Both the position numbers and the translations under genes were made by a program. Shown here in pieces: positions 1 through 4,987 of a DNA stretch of 6,048 nt (position 1 is its first letter; every line of letters starts with the position of its first letter). Location: positions 1 to 6,048 of the forward strand of contig RFPQ01000054.1 in assembly GCA_009926035.1 (NCBI GenBank). Reading direction: 5' to 3'. The notes beneath the pieces are model-generated. The model was not told the origin of the DNA, searched no databases, and was given only the letters and a program-made list of their open reading frames with translations. This stretch comes from Betaproteobacteria bacterium. GTDB lineage: Bacteria > Pseudomonadota > Gammaproteobacteria > Burkholderiales > Methylophilaceae.

Positions 1-11
1 ATTACCAACTC

Positions 12-1100
12 ATGACACACTCAGAACAACAAGTAAAAGATCTATTAAAGGACGTTGTTGATCCCAATACAAACGACAACCTCATTAACGATAAATCTAT
101 CAAGAGCATCTCAATTAAAGACAATGATATTGATATCAAAGTCCTGCTTGGTTACCCGGCTAATAGTCAATTAAATGATATCAAAAATTTGATTGCGACT
201 CAGATTAAAAAAACACTGCCTGAAGTTAATTTAAATGTTGAGGTTGATTTTAAAATCACATCTCACGCAGCTCAAAAAGGTATAGCACTTATTCCTGGTG
301 TTAAAAACATTATTGCTGTCGCTTCTGGAAAAGGTGGCGTAGGAAAATCTACAACCGCAGTCAATCTCGCCTTAGCTTTATCTGCTGAAGGTGCTCGCGT
401 AGGTATTTTGGATGCTGATATATATGGTCCAAGCCAGCCTCAAATGTTGGGGATATACTCAAAGCCTGAGAGCAAAGATGGTAAATCTATGGAGCCAATT
501 ATGGCTCACAACATTCAAGCTATGTCGATTGGATTCCTTGTAGATCCAGAAACACCCATGGTATGGCGTGGTCCTATGGTGACAGGCACACTCGAACAGC
601 TTTTAAAAGAAACAAGGTGGGATGACCTGGATTATCTTGTTGTTGATTTACCTCCTGGCACCGGCGATATTCAACTCACTTTATCTCAAAAAGTACCTGT
701 CACAGGCGCGATTATCGTTACAACACCGCAAGACATCGCCTTACTTGATGCTAGGCGCGGACTAAAGATGTTTGAAAAAGTAAATATTCCAATTATTGGT
801 ATTGTAGAAAATATGGCTATGCACACATGCTCAAAATGTGGCAACGAAGAACATATCTTTGGATCGGGTGGTGCTGAAAAAATGTGTAAGGATTATGGCG
901 TATCTCTTTTAGGAAGCCTACCTTTAGACATTAAGATTAGGGAGCAAGCTGATGATGGTAATCCAACAGTGGTGGCTGAACCTGAAAGTAGCGCTGCAAA
1001 AACTTACAAGAAAATTGCTCGTTTAACAGCCGTTAAAGTGTCTAAACTCGCCCAAGATTACAGCAATAAATTCCCAAATATTGTCATTCAAAAAACCTAA
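12..1100 (+). CDS. mrp: Mrp/ApbC family P-loop ATPase, iron-sulfur cluster carrier protein
   Basis: Cytosolic ATPase of the Mrp/NBP35/ApbC family, which binds an Fe-S cluster and passes it to apoproteins. The 362 residues match the usual proteobacterial length. Residues about 5-85 are a MIP18-like (DUF59) domain. The MRP ATPase domain follows, with the deviant Walker A loop GKGGVGKST at 106-114, DADIYGPSQP at 134-143, the switch motif DLPPGTGD at 212-219, and the cluster-binding CxxC at C273/C276 (HTCSKCG), which bridges the homodimer in the family. The ATG at 12 starts a protein of family-like length. Only 11 bases precede it and no clear Shine-Dalgarno is visible, so the promoter lies outside the window. 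The gene converges on pgl and overlaps it by 4 bases. In many betaproteobacteria mrp sits close to dcd; here three sugar-phosphate genes lie between them. Family assignment is certain; the exact client proteins cannot be read from sequence. Confidence 0.97.
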   Translation: MTHSEQQVKDLLKDVVDPNTNDNLINDKSIKSISIKDNDIDIKVLLGYPANSQLNDIKNLIATQIKKTLPEVNLNVEVDFKITSHAAQKGIALIPGVKNIIAVASGKGGVGKSTTAVNLALALSAEGARVGILDADIYGPSQPQMLGIYSKPESKDGKSMEPIMAHNIQAMSIGFLVDPETPMVWRGPMVTGTLEQLLKETRWDDLDYLVVDLPPGTGDIQLTLSQKVPVTGAIIVTTPQDIALLDARRGLKMFEKVNIPIIGIVENMAMHTCSKCGNEEHIFGSGGAEKMCKDYGVSLLGSLPLDIKIREQADDGNPTVVAEPESSAAKTYKKIARLTAVKVSKLAQDYSNKFPNIVIQKT

Positions 1101-1774
1101 CTTACGTTAAAACAAAATACATCTACCCCATTGTTACAGGTAACTGTGCTTGCAGGTATTAAATCCCCTGCCTTCCATTGATTTATCGCTGTTTGTTTCT
1201 CTTTTCCACTGACCAAGAAAAGTACAGATTTGGATCGACTTAAGCGTGCTGGCGACATAGATATTCTTAATGGTGGCGGCTTGGGTGCATCAAAAATCGC
1301 TAAAGCATCTAAATTGTTATCCCAACTACGTCCTGGGAATAAACTTGCCGTATGAGCGTCTTCACCAAGCCCTAAAAGGACTAGATCAAAATCACCTACC
1401 TGGCTTAGTGTTTGATTATACAAATACGCACCTTCTACTGGACCAAGTTCAGCTGGAATTGCATGAATGTTTTGGACTGGAATATCGATATGATTGAGCC
1501 ATGCTTCAAATGCCATAGTGCTATTTCGATCTTGGTGACCGGAATCAAGACATCTCTCATCTCCAAAATAGACATGCCATTTATGCCAATCTGTTTTGAT
1601 ATTTTTAAGAAGTGTATAGACGTTTTTGGGTGTCGACCCCCCCGCTAATACAAGATGAAACTGGCCTCGCGTTTTAATTGAAGACTCAGCTAAGCCTACA
1701 ATCCTCTCCATAGCCGCTTGATCAAGAGAAACTTGGCTTTCAAATGAATGCCATTTAATTTGTTTCAAATTCAT
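1097..1774 (-). CDS. pgl: 6-phosphogluconolactonase (DevB/Pgl type)
   Basis: Hydrolyses 6-phosphogluconolactone to 6-phosphogluconate, the step between Zwf and Gnd, in the cytosol. The 225 residues form a single glucosamine-6-phosphate isomerase-like domain, close to the usual DevB length. Visible motifs are LAGGSTP at 43-49 (phosphate loop), YFGDER at 69-74 followed by DRN at 82-84, and GLGEDAHTASLFPG at 135-148, which carries the family's catalytic D/H pair. The residue between D and H is Ala, where I usually expect Gly. The start is the ATG at 1774-1772, preceded by a weak purine stretch GAAAGA six bases upstream. It is transcribed away from gnd-zwf through a shared 153-base intergenic region, which suggests joint control. 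Its TAG stop overlaps the TAA stop of mrp on the other strand. A run of seven G (coding strand) encodes the Gly-Gly of the phosphate loop. This is the SOL/DevB type, not the seven-bladed YbhE type. Confidence 0.95.
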   Translation of the reverse strand: MNLKQIKWHSFESQVSLDQAAMERIVGLAESSIKTRGQFHLVLAGGSTPKNVYTLLKNIKTDWHKWHVYFGDERCLDSGHQDRNSTMAFEAWLNHIDIPVQNIHAIPAELGPVEGAYLYNQTLSQVGDFDLVLLGLGEDAHTASLFPGRSWDNNLDALAIFDAPKPPPLRISMSPARLSRSKSVLFLVSGKEKQTAINQWKAGDLIPASTVTCNNGVDVFCFNVS

Positions 1775-1799
1775 GTAAATCTTTCAAAATAATATGGAT

Positions 1800-1805
1800 T
1801 TTATA
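1800..1805 (-). promoter_or_regulatory. Possible -10 element for pgl
   Basis: On the minus strand this reads TATAAA, about 26 bases before the pgl ATG, which would give a leader of roughly 20 bases. The -35 region (CTCTTC at a 16-base spacing) is a poor match and there is no TG extension. The local sequence is AT-rich, so a chance match is quite possible. It is listed because pgl needs a promoter in this intergenic region and this is the best-placed candidate. Confidence 0.3.
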
Positions 1806-1836
1806 TCTAAATCAATTCCTTGAAGAGGCTTGCGTT

Positions 1837-1845
1837 TGATATAAT
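1837..1845 (+). promoter_or_regulatory. Extended -10 promoter for gnd-zwf
   Basis: The sequence TGATATAAT is a perfect extended -10 element (TGn followed by TATAAT at 1840-1845). The best -35-like hexamer, TTGAAG at 1820-1825, lies only 14 bases upstream, too close for normal sigma-70 spacing. That fits an extended -10 promoter that does not rely on a -35 box. Transcription would begin near 1852 and give a leader of about 76 bases before gnd. It lies between divergent pgl and gnd and is the likely start of the gnd-zwf transcript. Confidence 0.6.
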
Positions 1846-1916
1846 TTAACTTGTATCGCACTTTAAACTAATTTGCTTTATTCCAAAAGATTAAGCAACG
1901 ACAAATCTTCCATAAA

Positions 1917-1920
1917 AAGG
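1917..1920 (+). promoter_or_regulatory. Shine-Dalgarno site of gnd
   Basis: AAGG at the end of an AAAAAGG stretch, seven bases before the gnd ATG at 1928. This is a reasonable ribosome binding site, contrasting with the downstream gene zwf, which has none visible. It supports the chosen gnd start. Confidence 0.6.
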
Positions 1921-1927
1921 TAAAAAA

Positions 1928-2836
1928 ATGAAATTAGCAATGATTGGTCTCGGAAAAATGGGTGGCAATATGGCTACTCGTCTTGTTCAAAAAGGTATTT
2001 CTGTTGTAGGCTTTGACCGAAGCGCAGAAGTTGTAAAAACTCTCGAAGAAAAAGCAAAAATTATTGGTGCAAATTCTGTTGCAGATGCTGTAGCAAAATT
2101 AGATGGTCAAAAAATCGTGTGGCTTATGGTGCCAGCAGGAAATCCAACCGAAGAACAAATCAAAGAACTCATTCCAATGCTCAATAAAGGCGACATTATT
2201 ATTGACGGTGGCAATTCAAATTACAAAGACTCTCAGCGCATCGGTAAATTCCTTGAAGAAAAAGGTATTGGTTTTATGGATTGCGGTACATCAGGTGGTG
2301 TATGGGGTTTAGCAAACGGCTACTGCCTAATGGTAGGCGCAAAACAAGAAGTTGCAGACACAATGAAACCTATTCTTCAAGCACTAGCTCACGTAGATCG
2401 TGGCTGGGCTCATGTAGGTCCTGTAGGTTCGGGTCACTTTACTAAAATGATTCACAATGGTATCGAATACGGCATGATGGAATCATTTGCTGAAGGCCTT
2501 GAGCTTCTTAAAGGTAAAAGTGAATTTAAACTTGATTTAGCGCAAATTACAGAATTATGGAAACATGGCTCAGTTGTCAGAAGTTGGTTATTGGATTTAA
2601 CTGCTGATGCACTTAAAGAAGATCAAGCGCTTGATGAAATTGCTCCTTATGTAGCTGACTCGGGCGAAGGCAGATGGACTGTTGTTGAATCAATTGAACA
2701 AGGTATTCCAACACCAGTGCTTACACTTGCATTGCAAGTGAGATTTAGAAGCCAAGAAAAACAAGGTTATGGCTATAAATTACTATCAGTAATGCGTAAT
2801 GCATTTGGTGGTCATGCAGTAAAAAAATCTAAATAA
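1928..2836 (+). CDS. gnd: 6-phosphogluconate dehydrogenase, decarboxylating, short (probably NAD-linked) form
   Basis: Oxidatively decarboxylates 6-phosphogluconate to ribulose-5-phosphate and CO2. The protein has 302 residues, the short GndA/YqeC-like class rather than the ~470-residue E. coli type. The N-terminal Rossmann domain has GLGKMGGNM at 7-15. The second strand ends in GFDRS with Asp30, where NADP-specific long forms have Asn-Arg, so NAD preference is likely but inferred. Substrate-binding segments are GGNSNYKDS at 94-102 and CGTSGGVWG at 119-127. The catalytic helix reads KMIHNGIEYG at 173-182, with Lys173, Asn177 and Glu180. The all-alpha C-terminal domain contains SGEGRW at 245-250. 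The start is well supported by AAGG seven bases upstream and by the Rossmann strand beginning at residue 2. It is the first gene of a gnd-zwf operon and divergent from pgl. In an RuMP methylotroph this is the CO2-releasing step of formaldehyde oxidation. Confidence 0.96.
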   Translation: MKLAMIGLGKMGGNMATRLVQKGISVVGFDRSAEVVKTLEEKAKIIGANSVADAVAKLDGQKIVWLMVPAGNPTEEQIKELIPMLNKGDIIIDGGNSNYKDSQRIGKFLEEKGIGFMDCGTSGGVWGLANGYCLMVGAKQEVADTMKPILQALAHVDRGWAHVGPVGSGHFTKMIHNGIEYGMMESFAEGLELLKGKSEFKLDLAQITELWKHGSVVRSWLLDLTADALKEDQALDEIAPYVADSGEGRWTVVESIEQGIPTPVLTLALQVRFRSQEKQGYGYKLLSVMRNAFGGHAVKKSK

Positions 2837-2860
2837 CTTTTTTACATTCTTACATTATCT

Positions 2861-4336
2861 ATGACAAAAATTGATGACTGCACCCTAGTTCTCTTCGGTG
2901 CAAGCGGAAACCTTTCTAGAATAAAACTTATTCCAGGTCTTTTTAGACTTGATTCTCTTGGCAGATTACCAGAAAAAATGAAAATTCTTTCAGTTGGAAG
3001 ATCTGAAGTTGAAGAATCATCATGGCGTGATGACATCAAGTCCATGCTTGATATTAAATTCAAAAAAAATTATGACGCAAAAGTTTTTGATCGTTTCATT
3101 GCCAGAAATTTTTATCATGCAAATCCGCCTGATGATAGCAATGCTTTTAAACGTCTCAGTGAAAGACTTTCCGACGTAACAACTTTCCCACAAAATTTAG
3201 CTTTCTTTTTATCTGTTAGGCCGTCAGACTTTGCTTCTATTGTTGATTTACTTGCGAGCGTCGGCTTAACCGATGAAAGCAAGGCTTGGCGCCGTGTTGT
3301 CATTGAAAAACCTTTTGGTACCAATTTAGAAACAGCTCAAGCACTTCAAAAATCAATCACCAAACATTTAAAAGAAACACAAATTTATCGTATTGATCAC
3401 TATCTTGGTAAATCAGCATTACAAAATATTCTACTCACGCGTTTTGCAAATCATATATTTGATCCGCTTTGGACGCATGAACATATCGACCATATTCAAA
3501 TTACAAATAATGAAACGCTAGGCGTAGGAGAAAGAACTCAGTTTTATGATGCGACTGGCGCTTTAAGGGATATGATTCAAAGTCATCTCATGCAAATGCT
3601 TGCATTAACAACGATGGAGATGCCACAAACATTAAGCCCTGAAAACATTCGTGCTGAAAAAATTAAAGTACTCGAATCCATCACGCCTATTCCCCTTAAT
3701 GAACTCAAGAAACATGCTTTTAAGGCACAATATGGCCGAGGCAAAATCAATGGTGAAGAAGTTAAAGGTTATTTGGAAGAATTAGATGATCCAAAGAGTG
3801 TAGTTGAAACCTATGCAGCTCTTAAGTTTTACATTAATACGCCACGATGGAAAGGTGTACCTATTTATGTCAGAACAGCAAAACGTCTTCACGCATCCGA
3901 TACGGCGATAGCCATTAGGTTCAAAAAGGCACCACTTTCACTTCCTGAACAAGCTGATAACTGGCTCGTCATTAGTATTCAGCCTAAAGAATTCACCCGT
4001 TTTGAAATTCAAACAAAAATCCCAGGACTTGATACCAAAGTAAGAACAGTTGCTATGGACGCCCCAAATAGAATTACAGGAGATGAAAGTGTAGATGCTT
4101 ATGAATCACTTCTCCTTAATTTGATGCAAGGTGACCAATCCTTATACCTTCATATTAATGAAGTAGAGGCATCATGGAGACTGCTTGATCCAGTGATTAA
4201 AGCCTGGAATGAAGATAAGAGTCCAGTCTTTACATACACTGCTGGGAGTGCCGACCCTGCTGAGTCCAAAATTATCTTTGACAAGCCTGAACAATTTTGG
4301 CGTCAGAGTATTGAAATCAGCGAAAATAAGCTCTAA
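2861..4336 (+). CDS. zwf: Glucose-6-phosphate 1-dehydrogenase
   Basis: Oxidises glucose-6-phosphate to 6-phosphogluconolactone with NAD(P)+, the entry step of the pathway completed by Pgl and Gnd. The 491 residues are the normal bacterial length. The N-terminal dinucleotide domain has GASGNLS at 13-19, with Asn where the classic motif has Asp (GASGDLA). EKPFG is at 149-153. The substrate signature RIDHYLGK is at 177-184, with Asp179, His180 and Lys184. His242 in IQSHLMQ aligns with the catalytic base His of the usual QNHLLQ. The C-terminal domain has PRWKGVPIYVRTAKRL at 328-343 and DAYESLLLNLMQGD at 412-425. It begins 24 bases after gnd, so the two are almost surely co-transcribed. The pyrimidine-rich gap holds no Shine-Dalgarno, yet the ATG at 2861 fits the family N-terminus well. 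A strong terminator follows the gene. Confidence 0.97.
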   Translation: MTKIDDCTLVLFGASGNLSRIKLIPGLFRLDSLGRLPEKMKILSVGRSEVEESSWRDDIKSMLDIKFKKNYDAKVFDRFIARNFYHANPPDDSNAFKRLSERLSDVTTFPQNLAFFLSVRPSDFASIVDLLASVGLTDESKAWRRVVIEKPFGTNLETAQALQKSITKHLKETQIYRIDHYLGKSALQNILLTRFANHIFDPLWTHEHIDHIQITNNETLGVGERTQFYDATGALRDMIQSHLMQMLALTTMEMPQTLSPENIRAEKIKVLESITPIPLNELKKHAFKAQYGRGKINGEEVKGYLEELDDPKSVVETYAALKFYINTPRWKGVPIYVRTAKRLHASDTAIAIRFKKAPLSLPEQADNWLVISIQPKEFTRFEIQTKIPGLDTKVRTVAMDAPNRITGDESVDAYESLLLNLMQGDQSLYLHINEVEASWRLLDPVIKAWNEDKSPVFTYTAGSADPAESKIIFDKPEQFWRQSIEISENKL

Positions 4337-4360
4337 AGTAATGAAAATTTAAATCATTAG

Positions 4361-4405
4361 AAATCCCGTAGCGTCAAGATTGTGCAAACGGGATTTTTCT
4401 TTTTT
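4361..4405 (+). terminator. Intrinsic terminator of the gnd-zwf operon
   Basis: AAATCCCGT at 4361-4369 pairs perfectly with ACGGGATTT at 4388-4396. This nine-pair stem can be extended by G4360-T4397 and A4359-T4398. The 18-base loop may hold a small inner GC pairing. A T-rich tract (T5, C, T6) runs from 4394 to 4405. It begins 25 bases after the zwf stop and should end the gnd-zwf transcript, so dcd would need its own promoter or read-through. Confidence 0.9.
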
Positions 4406-4432
4406 GAGACAAGAAAATTATGACGATAAAAT
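4404..4432 (+). promoter_or_regulatory. Candidate sigma-70 promoter for dcd and the decarboxylase gene
   Basis: TTGAGA at 4404-4409 and TAAAAT at 4427-4432 are separated by 17 bases, the optimal spacing. The -35 box overlaps the last bases of the terminator T-tract. A start near 4439 would lie after the ATG at 4420 but before the ATG at 4463, so such a transcript could only encode the short form of Dcd. Matches like this arise by chance in AT-rich DNA. It is listed because the terminator leaves the downstream genes without any other evident promoter. Confidence 0.35.
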
Positions 4433-4470
4433 CAGATAAATGGATAAGAAAGAGAACATGGCATGATTGA
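4420..4470 (+). pseudogene. Out-of-frame N-terminal remnant of dcd
   Basis: An ATG at 4420 opens a 16-codon frame that starts [11 protein letters not shown], which matches the family N-terminus as I recall it ([13 protein letters not shown] in betaproteobacteria). It then runs out of frame to a TGA at 4468-4470. The next bases in the frame of the dcd body read E-H-G just before ATG 4463, again as the family does. The two frames would join cleanly if about eight bases (coding roughly for M-A-E) were restored near 4453. So this is the original dcd start, cut off by a frameshift. Its stop codon lies just past the restart ATG at 4463, so ribosomes ending here could in principle re-initiate on the dcd body. 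It has only a weak upstream purine stretch (GAGACAAG). Confidence 0.75.
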
Positions 4471-4978
4471 GCCCTTCGAGCCTAAACTTATTCGCGAGAA
4501 AGACAATCAAAAGATCGTCTCTTATGGCACATCGAGTTATGGATATGACATTCGATGCGCTAATGAATTTAAAGTATTTACTAATATTAATAGCACGATC
4601 GTCGATCCCAAAAATTTCGACCCAAATTCTTTCGTGGAATTTAATGCCGACTATTGCATCATTCCACCTAATTCATTCGCGCTTGCAAGGACAGTTGAAT
4701 ATTTCAGAATTCCAAGAAGTGTACTCACAGTATGTTTAGGTAAATCGACTTATGCGCGATGCGGCATCATTGTTAACGTCACACCTTTTGAACCAGAATG
4801 GGAAGGTTATGTGACCCTAGAATTTAGTAATACCACCCCTCTTCCAGCAAAAATTTATGCAGGCGAAGGTTGCGCTCAAGTGCTATTCTTTGAGTCCGAT
4901 GAAGTATGTGAAACATCCTACAAAGATCGTGGTGGAAAGTACCAAGGTCAAGTAGGCGTAACATTACCTAAAATATAA
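4463..4978 (+). CDS. dcd: dCTP deaminase, body in frame but N-terminus lost by frameshift
   Basis: Deaminates dCTP to dUTP, feeding dUMP and thymidylate synthesis; the family enzyme is a cytosolic homotrimer. The open frame gives 171 residues, about 17 fewer than the usual ~188. The missing segment is encoded upstream at 4420-4452 in another frame. Core motifs are intact: SSYGYDIR at 24-31; GKSTYAR at 93-99, with Ser95 and Arg99 equivalent to the catalytic Ser and Arg; VTLEFSN at 117-123, with the general-base Glu120; and the C-terminal [11 protein letters not shown] at 153-163, which closes over the nucleotide. The start at 4463 is simply the first in-frame ATG after the shift; the AAGAAAGAG stretch about 10 bases upstream might serve as a ribosome site. 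Whether this is a working short enzyme, a pseudogene or a sequence error cannot be settled here. The conserved catalytic core argues against long-standing decay. The decarboxylase gene follows 9 bases later. Confidence 0.85.
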   Translation: MIEPFEPKLIREKDNQKIVSYGTSSYGYDIRCANEFKVFTNINSTIVDPKNFDPNSFVEFNADYCIIPPNSFALARTVEYFRIPRSVLTVCLGKSTYARCGIIVNVTPFEPEWEGYVTLEFSNTTPLPAKIYAGEGCAQVLFFESDEVCETSYKDRGGKYQGQVGVTLPKI

Positions 4979-4982
4979 AGGG
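4979..4982 (+). promoter_or_regulatory. Shine-Dalgarno site of the decarboxylase gene
   Basis: AGGG, part of AAAGGG running straight out of the dcd TAA stop (4976-4978), lies five bases before the ATG at 4988. The tight fit between the dcd stop and this site points to co-transcription and possibly coupled translation of the two genes. Confidence 0.5.
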
Positions 4983-4987
4983 TTAAT

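Noticed and set aside
1090..1109. Possible weak terminator for pgl (TAAC/GTTA stem followed on the minus strand by six T)
   Set aside because: The stem is only four pairs and overlaps the pgl stop codon; unlikely to terminate efficiently.
1270..1648. Two plus-strand open frames of 75 and 78 codons (1270-1497, 1412-1648)
   Set aside because: Both lie antisense to the well-supported pgl gene, resemble no family I know and have no ribosome site. They are shadows of pgl.
1820..1825. TTGAAG as a -35 box for gnd
   Set aside because: It lies 14 bases from TATAAT, outside the usual 16-18; the extended -10 explains the promoter better.
1887..1909. Hairpin AAGATT/AATCTT upstream of the gnd ribosome site, considered as a riboswitch or RNA thermometer
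   Set aside because: Only six mostly A-U pairs with an 11-base loop; too weak to call without conservation data.
2103..2312. 69-codon frame inside gnd in another frame
   Set aside because: It is fully embedded in conserved gnd sequence, with low-complexity translation and no start signal.
2842..3324. Minus-strand open frames of 73 and 69 codons (2842-3063, 3115-3324) inside the start of zwf
   Set aside because: They are antisense to conserved zwf coding sequence, with no recognisable domain or start signals.
4467..4739. 90-codon frame overlapping dcd in another frame
   Set aside because: The dcd frame carries all catalytic motifs. This frame has none and is not the continuation of the N-terminal remnant, which ends at 4470.
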